The notes under the pieces were generated by a model that had not been told where the DNA came from, did not search any database, and worked only from the letters and a program-made list of their open reading frames with translations. Shown here piece by piece: positions 10,741 through 22,569 of a stretch of 64,000 nucleotides of DNA. How positions within the stretch are numbered: position 1 is the first letter of the stretch; each line of letters opens with the position of its first letter. This stretch comes from Adiantum capillus-veneris (lineage: Eukaryota; Streptophyta; Polypodiopsida; Polypodiales; Pteridaceae): NCBI GenBank assembly GCA_014529385.2, contig CM043962.1:92950180-93014179 (forward strand), in the 5' to 3' direction. The translations under genes were made by a program, and so were the position numbers.

Positions 10741-11039
10741 TCCCTAAATTTTAGGAGATGTTGCCATTGTATCTTTCTAGGTCATCCGACCCTCGTTGTA
10801 CACTGTGGCCACATCCAGAACTGAAATGTAGCCTCTGTAGCAAAGGATTCCACTTTGGCTAACCACAGTCCTTGTCCAACCTTAGTGCTCTCTTGCCCTC
10901 AGGCCTGGACTCCCTCTGGACAGTTCCACACTAGCTATGCAATGCAGGGCAGTTAGATTTCCCGAGGGGTGTTTCCAAAAAGTGAAAGTAAATAGATAAT
11001 AAGAAAGAAATCAACAAAAAGGATAGATAGTAGTCACAC
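10741..11039. other. No recognised feature
   Basis: No frame, repeat or structural signal was recognised between the LTR-like remnant and the next family B internal region. Confidence 0.5.
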
Positions 11040-12239
11040 GTTGGTGACATACTCTCTCATGTGATTTTGTTTGAGTGCAGGTTCGAAAGACGAAATGACT
11101 GCAGCATTTTGGTCTTGAGATTTTATGGACATGATCGCAATAAGAATTAGTTAATCCGACAACAGTGAGGTCCGATGTGGATCTAGATGCGATTGCTAAA
11201 CACGTTGCTAGGAATCATGGTCCTAGATCTGGATGGATTTTATGTGATATAATTTGAATATGATGGAATGTTCAGTGACTGTCAGCTTTGTGCAAGTGCT
11301 AGAGTTGTTCATCTAGTGCGCCGGTACTTAGAGTCAGTGTCTACTAAAGTAGTTTATGGCTTCTATCTGTTTTTGCAGGCGTAATCAAGGACGATTACAA
11401 TTCTTTCAAGAAGGGGGTATGTCACAAAATTATGACGTGGCATGTCTGCCCAAGGACATAAGTTGTTCCAACTTATAGGGTCTTGTTCGATGGGGCCCTA
11501 GGGACATTAAAGAGAGAGGATCGCGAAAATCGCATCGACGTGGCAGTTGTATGCTGGCTGATGATGTGGCAGCCGTACGGAATTCCGTGATTTGCGTTGG
11601 CAAAAATTAGGGCTAGCTTTTGGGACTCAAAGCTTTTGAGTTTGAAGCTTTTCATGTACTGCTTTTGTAGAGCCCTTGGGGCCTTTAAATATGAACCCGG
11701 GGCCATTCTCTAGCTCAGGCTTGCTCATAGTGTCCTCCGAAACCTCGAAACGGCGAAACGGCCGAAAGGTTTCGGTGAAACTGGCGGAAGGAGTTGAAAT
11801 TTTTTTTGCCCCCATTTTGACTAGTTGACAACCATCCGTTTGGGGATTTTTTAAGCCATGTACCTTACCTTGTTGTTCACTTGTGACTCAAATCTCACAT
11901 CTAGATTTTGGTAGGTCACATGTCTTGACAAGTGAATTTGTATGTATGTTCAATATACAATTACATGTACATACATGTAAAACGAAACTTGTCTTTCGCT
12001 TTCTTTGAGCTCCGAAAGGAAACGTTAAGGACCCTCAAGCCTTGTAACTTTGCTCAAGCATTAATATAAAAATAAATACCGAAAGGGGCACCAGTCTTTG
12101 GGGCCAATATCTCTAGGCACGGAACTACGCCGAACCGTGTCGACTCAAGTGAACCGTGATTAAAGTTGTGAAGTGTTTTTAAGTGATTCTCTCGTGTGTC
12201 GTGCCAGATTCTCGACTTGGGGTGTCCAAGTCTGTTACA
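11040..12239 (+). mobile_element. Family B 3' end: internal tail plus 3' LTR (11420-12239)
   Basis: Bases 11040-11419 match in reverse the non-coding internal tail at 3775-4070 and end in a purine tract (CAAGAAGGGGGTA). The LTR starts TGTCACAAAATTATGACG at 11420 and ends TCTGTTACA at 12239. It is about 300 bp longer than other copies because of extra sequence near 11700-12050. The rest of the element to the left is missing. No target duplication was found. Confidence 0.75.
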
Positions 12240-12250
12240 AAATGACCTAT

Positions 12251-12693
<443 letters not shown>

Positions 12694-13303
12694 CACTTTA
12701 GATGCTTTCGACGGAATCTCTCCCCCCCCCCCCCCCCCCCCGGTGCCGCCATTGGACGCCTGTGCTACCTGTAGTGTCTTTGGTTGCTTTATTTTTTTGT
12801 TCTGCTACGCAAGGATTAGTTTGTGAACTGATTGTTTTGCTTGTGGGCCGGTTTTCTTTTGTGTGTTTGCATGTGCCTGTGTGGTGTTTGCTTGTGCTTG
12901 GGGTGACACGTTCAGTACTGGCGTGTTTGTGGGGTGGGTGAGTGTTTGTTTGCCTGTTCTGCTTGTTTAATGCATGTCGTTTCTTGTTTGACAGGGCTGG
13001 GTGTTGGGTCTCTATAGCTCGTCTTCAACTTTTTACCCCATACTTTATGAGGTTGCAGATTCCATAGCTCTTGGATTGCTAGTAGAGATGGTGGAGGCTT
13101 CTCTCTCCTCTAGTCTCTTGGATCTTTGAAGCACAGATGTTTTGTGGCGGAGCATGTCTGTTGCATCTTTGATGCACTAATGTTTTGTTGTGGAGCTGCA
13201 TTCTTTTTGGAGTTAGCTTTTGTAAGACCCTTGAGTAGAATTTTTGAGGGCCTCCGAGTGCCCAAACAGTGGGTGGAGCTTTTGACAGCCTCCGATTGCT
13301 AAC
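12694..13303. other. Low-complexity stretch without recognised gene
   Basis: A 20-bp C run (12722-12741) is followed by T/G-rich sequence. Open frames here have no domain signature and are not called. Confidence 0.5.
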
Positions 13304-13885
13304 TGTCACAAAGTGATGACGTGGCGGACAACAAAAACCCTAATTTCTGCCAGAAATCCTAATTTTTGGAAATCGCGGAGGCTAAAAAAAATTTAATAAT
13401 AATAAATTTAAAAAATAAAAGTAAAAATGATGAGCGACGCAAATTTTGCTTTTTCTATAAAAAAAAGAGAAAAGACTCTCTAAGAGAGAGAGAATTGATG
13501 CTTTTTATTTTAAAAGCTTTGAGGCTTTGCTTTTGGGCATCCCTTGTATCTTTAAATAAGTGGTGAGGGCTTCACTTCTCAAGGCATCTGGACGTAGAGT
13601 CTGAGAGTGAAACCCTAGCCACTCTCTTGTACTTTGATCTGATCAATATAAAAAGAAATACCGAAAGAGGCGCCAAGTCTTTGGGGCCAATATCTCTAGG
13701 CACGAAACTCCACCGGGCTAGTGCAAATCTATTGTGATCTGTGAATTGTTTTGAAGTGGTTATTTGGTGCTGTCGTGGTTGATTCTTGACTTGGAGTGTC
13801 CAAATCTGTTACAGTGGTATCAGAGCACGGCCGATTTCTCTTCTATGGGAAATCCGATCCCCGAATTTTTTTTTTCGCGGCACCT

Positions 13886-14450
13886 ATGGCTCCAGGCAAT
13901 GATCAGTCGACTCCCTCTGCATCTGGAGATGCGGGCAGGGATCACAACGAAGATTCCGGCATGGAGTACGGCCCACCTAGGCCTACTCCAACGGAGCAGC
14001 AAGAGATGGAGCGTCGAAAATTGATTGATGATGCAACAAAGATGATGCTCAATTTTGCCAAGGACCCGAAGATGGAAAAATATATGAATCAGACCTCTTT
14101 GGAAGAGGTACAGATGGAGTGGCAAAGAGCCACAACACCACTCCCGAAACCCGCTCTCAAGAAACCTTCTGCCTCCAAGAAATATATGGAGAAGGAACCG
14201 GAGAACGTGGTTGATGCACGGATTGCTCAGCTTTTCGACGTGCAAAAGAAAGGCAAAAAGCACGGCAAAAAGTAGAAGAAAAGCACTGACTTCCCGGGAT
14301 ATTTGGGTCGTCGGTCGACATTTGACAAGGCAAAGAAATTGAAGATGAAGTTCTTCTTCTTCTTTCTTCTAGCTCTTCAGATTCGAGCAAAGAAGACAAG
14401 AAAAGCAAAAAGCGAACCAAGAAACAACGCTTCGGAAAGGGCAAGAAAAA
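13886..14450 (+). pseudogene. Gag of small family B insertion, interrupted and truncated
   Basis: The frame opens at ATG 13886 and encodes a 129-residue product with EYGPPRPTP and LNFAKDPKMEKYM, the conserved Gag start seen at 7379-8314. An in-frame TAG ends it at 14275, but homology continues (DFPGYLGRRSTFDKA) with frame changes to about 14450, where it runs into LTR sequence. The Gag core and everything after are missing. Confidence 0.75.
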
Positions 14451-14775
14451 GAAATACCGGAAGGGGCGCCAGTCTTTGGGGCCAATATCTCTAGGCACGG
14501 AACTCCGCCGGGCCAGTGCAAATCTATTGTGATCTGTGAATTGTTTTGAAGTGGTTATTTGGTGCTGTCGCGGTTGATTCTTGACTTGGAGTGTCCAAGT
14601 CTGTTACAACATAAAAAGAAATACCGAAAGGGGCGCCAGTCTTTGGGGCCAATATCTCTAGGCACGGAACTCCGCCGGGCCAGTGCAAATCTATTGTGAT
14701 CTGTGAATTGTTTTGAAGTGGTTATTTGGTGCTGTCGCGGTTGATTCTTGACTTGGAGTGTCCAAGTCTGTTACA
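14451..14775 (+). repeat. Two tandem copies of LTR 3' segment (period 167 bp)
   Basis: Copies at 14451-14608 and 14618-14775 match 13655-13814, from GAAATACCG to the LTR end GTTACA, separated by a nine-base linker. The two copies are nearly identical to each other. The first joins gag at an A-rich microhomology. Confidence 0.9.
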
Positions 14776-14780
14776 CTAAC

Positions 14781-15440
14781 ACTATGAATGGCCTGTTTCT
14801 ACTGCAGCTCTCTTCAGCACTCTACTCCCTTGTCTCCAGATTTTGATGTACCTCCCTAGTTTTATTCCCTGTATCATTGCAGGTTTTTCCCCTTTTGTTT
14901 GGTAATCCTGGTGTTTTTTCACTACCAGTAGTATGTCTGCATTTTTATGAATGTACATATATTTATGGGGCCTGTGTGTGTGTGTGTTATAGATAAATGT
15001 GACTTTGCACAAGTACACTAGTGCGGTAGCTGTTACACCCTTGTTCTAATCTTTTTTTAACCAGACACTTGTCTTATAGTGGACTGTTTGAAGTCACCAA
15101 ATCGCACATTCAATGCTCTTTAAGAAAGGTATCCAGAGGCACAATTTATCGCATACAGCTTTTTGTGGCAGGGCTACCAGTGTTTTATGTGAGTTAAATG
15201 GATATGCTTGGGACTTGAAGCAACCCTGATTTGCTGAAATGATTGTCATTTTGTTAGGATGTTTAAACATATATGCTTGTTAAAGTGGGAACAGGATAAT
15301 TTCGATAACACAGAAATTGCGTTTAGGCATTATGTAAGGTCCAATCAAAGGATTTTTTCTTTTTAAAATAGGATATACTATGAGTGCTGCTTGAACTGCT
15401 TTTATTGATGTACTGCAGACTGGCCAGTTCTGGTTTTTCT
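14781..15440 (+). promoter_or_regulatory. Upstream region of F-box gene
   Basis: No protein is seen. A pyrimidine-rich stretch ending TGATGTACTGCAG at about 15406-15418 looks like a splice acceptor 22 bp before the F-box start codon, so the gene may have a 5'-UTR intron and its promoter could lie further left, close to or within the LTR tails at 14451-14775. No clear TATA box can be assigned. Confidence 0.35.
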
Positions 15441-16697
15441 ATGGATTCGCTTCCTATTGAAGTGATAGGCAACATATTATCTCATGTGGCATCCGCCCGT
15501 GATGTGGTGATTGCGTCGACAACATGCCGAAAATGGCGAGAGGCTGCTAGGCATCATCTTCACAAGCTCACTTTTGCCTCTTCAGACTGGCAACATTACA
15601 ATAACTTCACTGTGAGTCTTTGTGAGATTATCATCACTGAAACAGTGATGCGAACCAAGTGTCTTCATGAGCTATCGATCTGCATGGGACTTACAAAAGA
15701 GTTCTCTGCAGCACTCGTCATAGCGTGGCTCATGCACACAAAAGAGACACTTAAGTCCCTCACTTTCATGAACCCCACACAACCAAAGGTGAATATTTTG
15801 GAGAAATGTGGTGGGCAGAAGCTGGAGCGTCTGGTTTGGGGATTTGCACACATATCAACAGTTGACCCCACTATACACAAGTTTCCATCCCTTATTTCTT
15901 TGACTCTCAACAATCGGGCTGCTCTTTCGGCTTTGGACCTCAATCTGTTACTTTCTGTGTGTCCGAAGCTCGAGATTTTGTCTCTGGCAAATATCGACAT
16001 TTCATTTCCGAATGCACGATTCATGATAGAACTGAACAGTGCCTCACTGAAGACACTCTATATTGAGGGGCTTAGTGTTGATACGGTTGTGCTGGAAGCA
16101 GATAAGCTTGAGAGTTTGATTTTGAGGGATTCCACATTCGAGCAATTTGAGCTTGTGAGCAAGGGTAGTTTGCGGCATCTACGGATTGAGGATGTGAGCA
16201 TTATACAGCTGGATATTGGGCAGTCAGCTGATCTACTTGAGGAGGTGATTGTAAGCGACTTCACAATCATATGGCCACGGTTTTATCAAATGATCTCAAG
16301 AGCAAGCAACTTGCAAAAGTTGAGGCTTGGTGGCTTAGATGCAGAGGAGGAGGCCATTGATTTGGATATGATCGGATCATCATTTCCCTCATTGAATTTC
16401 TTGGCTCTTAATTACAACATAGGAGATGGGCATTATGAGCATGCTTTCCGTGGCTCTACAATTCTAGAGAAAGTGGTTGTGCTTGAGCTTGGGACTGCAA
16501 AGATTCATGAACTTTCTGCTCAATGGATTGCCGGCTTTTTAGAGCGATGTCCCAATTTGAAAAAGCTTGGGATACATGGCACCATTTCCGAGGCAAAATC
16601 ACGTAAAGACTACCAGCTTATTGGCAGGTTCACTTCCTCGATTATTAATCTCATGCGCCAATACCCGCATGTTGATGTAAATTTTGAGTTTTGTTGA
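15441..16697 (+). CDS. F-box/LRR protein (single coding exon, 418 aa)
   Basis: The ATG at 15441 starts directly with an F-box (MDSLPIEVIGNILSHV then TCRKWREAARHHL, residues 1-42), the segment that binds SKP1 in SCF ubiquitin ligases. The rest is a run of leucine-rich repeats of RNI type (for example LISLTLNN, CPKLEILSLANIDI, LKTLYIEGLSV, CPNLKKLGIHG), which would hold the substrate. Overall it resembles the plant F-box/RNI-like group that includes Arabidopsis At1g67190, from memory and not searched. An earlier in-frame ATG at 15384 was rejected because a splice acceptor lies between it and the F-box. The coding frame has no breaks and ends with TGA at 16695-16697. The substrate is unknown. 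Confidence 0.9.
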   Translation: MDSLPIEVIGNILSHVASARDVVIASTTCRKWREAARHHLHKLTFASSDWQHYNNFTVSLCEIIITETVMRTKCLHELSICMGLTKEFSAALVIAWLMHTKETLKSLTFMNPTQPKVNILEKCGGQKLERLVWGFAHISTVDPTIHKFPSLISLTLNNRAALSALDLNLLLSVCPKLEILSLANIDISFPNARFMIELNSASLKTLYIEGLSVDTVVLEADKLESLILRDSTFEQFELVSKGSLRHLRIEDVSIIQLDIGQSADLLEEVIVSDFTIIWPRFYQMISRASNLQKLRLGGLDAEEEAIDLDMIGSSFPSLNFLALNYNIGDGHYEHAFRGSTILEKVVVLELGTAKIHELSAQWIAGFLERCPNLKKLGIHGTISEAKSRKDYQLIGRFTSSIINLMRQYPHVDVNFEFC

Positions 16698-16718
16698 GCT
16701 TTTCTTATTCTTGAAATC

Positions 16719-16724
16719 AATAAA
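16719..16724 (+). terminator. Polyadenylation signal AATAAA of F-box gene
   Basis: AATAAA lies 22 bp after the F-box stop codon, in T-rich sequence, a plausible near-upstream element for 3' end formation. Confidence 0.5.
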
Positions 16725-17850
16725 GCATTGTTTATGTCAGAATTTTTCTTGAAGGTTTGTGTTAAGTTTTCCTCTAAATATTGTTGTTTGCATAATCATT
16801 TTTATAAGACGGACTGCTCAAATGCACACGTCGAGAAGAGTAAACATGATACCTTGCTTGGGGTGGGGGCGGGGGGGAATATTCTTTCAGATTGTCAATG
16901 CCTGGGTACCAAGTCCAGTATTATGTTGATCCAAGGTATCCATTCCCCGAAATAAACTTTTTTCTAAAACCTTGAAAAAAGCCTACTGGCAGAAAATTTT
17001 ATAGGTAAATTTACCTTATTTGAAGGTTAATTTTAGAGGTAATTTGACCATATTTGAAGGTTTTTAGTATTTACACTAGCATTTTCAACATCTTGTAGGT
17101 GTTTTTGCCTTAAGATTCAACATTTGGAGGTGAACTTCAACATTTGGTGGTGGAATTACATAAACCTAGGTTTTGCTTGAGCATTGGAGGGATCCCAATT
17201 CATGAGACCTGGCCTGCTCTGTGGAATGTCAGCAGTATGACTTGTTGTGAGACTAAGCTTGAAAGGATTTAATTGTTCTGCTTGGCTGCTCGTGCTAAAT
17301 ACGGATTTTTAAGTTTTGATTGGCTCCTCGGGAAACGGGAAAATTTGCATCAACTTTTCCTCGTGTACAAAGTGAGCATGGCTCGTTTGAGCTTTAGATT
17401 CTTCCTTTTCTGTTAGTCGGAATCGCTTAACAGCTTCTACTTATTAGAAGGTCAAGAGCAAGGTTTTCTTTCAAGCACCTCCTGTAGACAGGTTTGTTGA
17501 TCAGTTGGCTGTGTTCGGTGTGCATAGGTTGTCGTTTTGGATAATTGAGAAGAATCAATTGATAACTTGCCTTTGTCTTCATGTTCGTGACCATTGAGGA
17601 GTTGGCATTGCACGAGGTGTAGATAGAGTTGCAATTAGCTTTGTTGTAGTTGTTCGTTTTCTCTCCTGTCTACACATACACATCTGCCTCCACATAAGTC
17701 ATCAGAAGCAAGTTAGCAGAGTAGTTCGTTCCTACGTTGTGAGTATGAAAGCTGTTTTCTGTAGTGAACCTCCAAGTTTACAAAAACTTGAGTTTACCCC
17801 TTTCGATGAGAAAATTGGCCGCTCTTCAATCTGCAAGCCCATTGTCTTTG
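16725..17850. other. No recognised gene
   Basis: AT-rich intergenic sequence. A loose internal repetition occurs at 17000-17150 (phrases around ATTTGAAGGT and AACATTTGG). No domain, RNA gene or element end was recognised. Confidence 0.5.
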
Positions 17851-17854
17851 ACAA

Positions 17855-18390
17855 ATTGAAAAGTGAAGTATTTGGTTGATGTTTTGCATGTGCCTAGTAG
17901 TACAGAACTTGGTGTTTGATAAATCAAAAGAGGTATGACAATCAAAGGATGACCACATGGTAAGAGGAAACTTTCAAGGCAAGGGGATTTAAGTCGTGGA
18001 AACTTTTGCAACAACAAAGTAAATAATGGCAAGCCATGTCTGACGTGCGGAAGTCAAAACATTTTGAGCGTGACTATTCTCGGAGAAGGTAGCAACAAAG
18101 AAGTTATGGAAGTACTAGCAGGGGTACAGGTGAGCCGAAAAGACTATTTGTTATGCAAAATATGATGAATGTTGTCTACAAATGCATCAAAATCTGGTGT
18201 TGGTGTATGCTATGTGGATTTGGGTGCATTGAATTAGGTGATCAGACATGGTGGATTGTTTAATGACCTACCATCTTTGGACATTCCTGGTTATGTTGAG
18301 ACTCCGGGTGATACGGTGTATCGTATTGTGTTTATGGGTAACTTGCTAGCAACCATGAAGGGCCATCAAGTAGTTTGTCATAATATTTCA
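17855..18390 (+). pseudogene. Ty1/copia pol relic (protease/pre-integrase region), scrambled
   Basis: Plus-strand fragments read KYLVDVLHVPSST (17863 onward) and, further right, YVDLGALN with RHGGLFNDLPSLDIPGYVET (18200-18320). Both look like the copia segment after the protease active site. Stops and frame changes occur throughout, and the order is reversed relative to intact copia pol, so this is a rearranged relic. Confidence 0.45.
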
Positions 18391-18505
18391 AGGCCCTTTT
18401 AGCAACAACGGGCCCAATTGTTGACATTTGCTTTTGACAGAACGCAATGATTGTGCAGAGCTTTTTAGAGTCCATGTACATGAACATAAAAATAGCAAGG
18501 CATGT

Positions 18506-18506
<1 letters not shown>

Positions 18507-18553
<47 letters not shown>
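18507..18553. repeat. (CT)n microsatellite
   Basis: A pure CT tract, about 23 units. Confidence 0.95.
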
Positions 18554-18556
<3 letters not shown>

Positions 18557-19250
18557 TGCAGGGGCCAGGATGTCACTTAGAGCCAGAGACACAGCTGCAC
18601 TACACATCATTGCCCGGCGTACTATGAGATACGAAGCCGCTTCCATTGTCTGTTCAGAGAGGGTTTCGGACCATTTTCTAGAGTCATGAGATAGGAGGAT
18701 CAGAGATGTCTCGGATTGTTCCTACTAGAGCTGTGCAGACTTAGGGAGAGCTTGCCGAGGACATCAGGGGAAAGATAGTCTCAGAGACAGATCACAGGTT
18801 TCTTTACACCAGCCAGGGGAGAGCAGAGGAGCAGTCATCACAACAAATTTCAAAGCCCACCCACACTAGAGGTACGTTGATTGATCGAGCTATTGAGCTA
18901 AGGCAGATCCAGACGCCCACGACCCCGAGGGGTCTCCCACCATCGAGGAAGGTTGCAGTAGAAGATCCAGATCACTCTAGCTCGACATGCAAGACGCCCA
19001 ACTAGAGTACTGACCATGAAGGATGTTAATGAGATTCGACAGCGACGACTGATGAGAGATTTCATTTGAACCCCCCCCCCCCTCTATCTCGTTTCAATTC
19101 CGGATCAGCTTCATATTCAATTCCTTAGTGTTTGAGTTTTTTAGTCTTAATTCTTTGTACTTTTCGTACTCAGACATGGTATCATATTCACCAATTGTCA
19201 CTTTTTGGTCTCATAGGTCATTTTGGCCTTTCGAAGACGTTAATATAACA

Positions 19251-19289
<39 letters not shown>

Positions 19290-19325
19290 CATCCAAGCAA
19301 ATTAGTTTCCTACGACATTAAAACT

Positions 19326-19375
<50 letters not shown>

Positions 19376-20310
19376 GCACATCCAAGCAGATTAGTAGAGC
19401 TCGTGTCACATTAGCTAGAGGGCAAGTGGAGAATGGTGGACTCATATGTATACCTTGGGATTTCTTTTAGAGCCACCACATGCTACTTCTCCATAGCAAT
19501 GCACAAGCATGCTCACCAGAGGGTGTGTTGCACAGGCAATTTTGAGCAACATTGCCACTAGGCACACATCTAGGAGCAAGGGATGGCTTTTTGACACTTT
19601 AGTCACTCCTACCATGATGTGTGTAGGAGCAGTTTGGGCAATTAGACTTATAGCCTCCTAGTGGGCACAAATTGAAAAACCACAGATTATGATAATATCT
19701 TGCCTCATCCGTAGCAAATGCCCACGTCCTCATGTTATTATCATAGCTAGCCTCACCACCTACGCTATTGGAGGCCCAATTCTAGATAGTGTGCTTCATT
19801 CAAAGACTGAGGCAACTACCACAAGCTAGACTCTCATATAGAGCTATCGGGGCAGAACATCTTCCACCCTTTTAGAACGACCCGGACTCACCATATATCC
19901 GCCACTCAGAAAGTGAGAGAAATGGGGTCCTTGGACAAGTGTTCTAGTAGTAATGTATCCAGGAGACATGGATCAGACCGAGAGAGCCTCTTCTATCAAA
20001 ATCCTATGCTACAAAAATCACTTCATGACTATCCTAGAGAATGGCTTCATCCAAAGGCCACAATACATGGACACATACATGTCACATAGTATCAGAGGGA
20101 CGATTACACATCTCAAAGTTTCATCTCGCAGACTAGAGATTGAGTCAAGGTGGGTAGTCCCACCAAGACTGGAGAGTTTGTGGGGATAGGATTGAGAGTG
20201 GGGAATAGTTTGTATACATATGCCCGACATATGAGAGATACGAAGCCAATACGCAGCTCTATTCACAACACCTTTTCTTAGAAGAAGAAGACATAAGAGA
20301 AGTTTACAAT
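18554..20310. repeat. Intergenic DNA with two (CT)n-tailed repeat copies
   Basis: CT tracts at 19257-19286 and 19330-19371 are each followed by nearly the same text, GCACATCCAAGCA(A/G)ATTAG, so a short unit was duplicated with its microsatellite. No gene is supported here. Confidence 0.6.
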
Positions 20311-20404
20311 CTGACGAGGCCTCAAACATCTATCCGACGAGTCTTGAACTCGAGACTTGTTACTCAAGAGGGAACTGGGATAATCAATCTACCACAGATA
20401 ATAG

Positions 20405-20439
<35 letters not shown>

Positions 20440-20512
20440 GACAATTCCGAGAGACCTCAAAGATCTATCTGACAATCCTTGAACTCAAGACCTATCACTC
20501 AAGAGGGAATTG
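20311..20512. repeat. Dispersed repeat, two copies around a CT tract
   Basis: Copies at 20311-20397 and 20436-20512 share the order CTCAAA-ATCTATC-CTTGAACTC-AGAC-TACTCAAGAGGGAA and are separated by a CT tract (20407-20434). Two more copies lie at 30857-30927 and 31013-31066. In reverse, GAGTTCAAGACTC resembles a tRNA-type B box, so a SINE is possible but not shown. Confidence 0.6.
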
Positions 20513-21086
20513 GAAGTGATGATCGATTCCAGATACTAGAGACAATTGACTCGCTTCCTACTCGAGATTTAGAGACAAAGGGAAATGCCCCTCCAGACAT
20601 CCGTACCCTCTAGTGGAGTACGATAGTCACAACTCACAAACTTCTTTCAAGTAGCTCCACCACCCCCTCAGCAAGCAGAGATTGCTCGAGCTTGCAAATG
20701 ACCCAAAGCACCTGGACACAGAGCCGAGAGAGTATGTCAAGAGATCCAAGACATCCGGGCACAACATGAGTACGCCAGACAAAGCAAGGTAGAGCATGCT
20801 TTCTCAAACCGTATTGCGCACTCTTCACTCCCTAGCCACTCATGTATGATATCCTACCCCCAAGTTTGATACTGGATGGAGCTAGCTAGTCATTTGTATC
20901 TCATGGTCGTCTCTCCTAAGCCTGTAGTTTCACACCCATTAGAGCTCCATCCCCTATGCTCCATTTTAATTTACTCTCTTGTAGCATGTTTATTTTTAGC
21001 ACTTCTCTCTTTTTCTCTAGATACTCAGGGGACACACAGGTACATCATCCCATCTCATAGAAAGCATTAATAAAGCAATCTTCTCC

Positions 21087-21117
<31 letters not shown>

Positions 21118-22569
21118 ATGCAAGGCCATCATCCAAAAACTAATAAAAATTACACTGTCATGGTATGGATATCCATATGTTGTCTTCAAACTGAGGTTTA
21201 AATGCTGGCCACAAACACAGCATGAAAAACTTGAGGAAACTCTTTCTACCATTGTTTCCTTCATTTCCATTAGGAAGCTGTGATATTGTTTTTAAATCAT
21301 GCGTCATTATAATCAGACAAGATTCCCTTCACAGAAAAAAAACATTATGAGGTCCGAGGAAGGTTGCATAAACCTTAACAGTACATTTTGGCTTAAAGCG
21401 AAGAACTTGCTATGTCAAATTGGACATGGAGGTTGCATTTCCTAAATTCAAGAGCTTGTGCTCTCTTTGGCTTTTATGTCCACATGTCATATGCTTGGTA
21501 TAAAGGTGCACTCTTGCTTTTGTAGATTTTGTACAATCACTGCGATAACAACGAACCGAATGATCATGCTATATTAATTTTAATAAAGAGGAAGCGCCAG
21601 TGCAAACAAGTGTAGACAAAGCTACAACAAGAATCCACAAAAAATCTTCGTCTTACCTATTTTTTGTACTTGTCTAATGGTCAGAACAACTCCTTCTATA
21701 GGGAAAATCTCTATGAAATAACGGGCTAAGTAATTTTTTCAGGTCAATTGGCATTCTTGCACTGACACAAATCACCTAGAAGAATTAACCATTTGAAAGT
21801 CCATTCCAAATACTATTCTGGAATCTTGTTAGTGTATTGAAGCCTTTGATCTCTGCACCATGGTTAACTCTAAACTTTGTAGCCCACAACATTATTCCTC
21901 TAGTTTTCTGGAGGTACATAGGCAAACAGCAATGCACTCTCTGGACAAACCGAAGATATTCAGAACAACCACCGTAAGGTGATGATAGATGCTTATTTTG
22001 AACCAGAATTTTAGACACTTGTCAAGACCAAAAGAGTTTTAAGTGTTTCTCAAAGCCTTCTCTTCTACGTACTTCACAGAATCCATTACTTCTGACACAC
22101 TATTAAAGGCTGAGGCTATTTCCCACCAAAAGAGAACTTGCATTTGTAAGCATTTGCTAGACAGGTAACAAAGAAAAGCAGCAAAGCCTCGGCGTTCCAT
22201 TGCTTGTTATTACTCTACTTAGAGGACCACCACACAATACTCCTTCAAGTGTTCTTCATAACTCTTTCTTTTTCATAAATATTAGATAAATTTCAACAAC
22301 TCCACAAACTCAATAGAGCTCTATCTTACTTTAAGGCCGTCTAATAAACATACGAAATGTGAGGAAAACAGGTTATAGATTGCAATGGGGTTAACCCTCT
22401 GAACTGTCGAAGTTACAAGGCTGCCTCTTTTAAGGCTCTTTGCTACCGTGCTGAACTAGGTGTAAGGTCATCAAAGTGCCTGCAACTTCCGTCGCTCTGC
22501 TAAATAAAGATATTAGATACCTAACCAAGTGAAAAGTGCCTAGATACTCCCAATGCTTTCCATCCATTG
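20513..22569. other. No recognised gene; 3' flank of TM9SF gene at right end
   Basis: A C run and CT tract lie at 21085-21118. The right end would hold the 3' UTR of the minus-strand TM9SF gene. No coding signal is seen. Confidence 0.45.

Larger units (their letters stand above)
13304..14775 (+). mobile_element. Complete 1.47-kb family B insertion with target duplication CTAAC and tandem LTR tails
   Basis: The element starts with a full LTR (13304-13814), then a tRNA-Met primer-binding site (GTGGTATCAGAGCAC at 13815-13829), a decayed gag, and two successive copies of the last ~158 bp of the LTR (14451-14608 and 14618-14775). CTAAC occurs directly before (13299-13303) and directly after (14776-14780), a matching 5-bp target-site duplication. 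The unusual 3' end was therefore present when the element integrated. Joints lie in the shared text AAAAAGAAATACC. Confidence 0.9.

Noticed and set aside
15384-15440. Upstream in-frame ATG of the F-box gene
   Set aside because: A likely splice acceptor (CTGCAG) lies between it and the F-box, and the next ATG starts exactly at the conserved domain.
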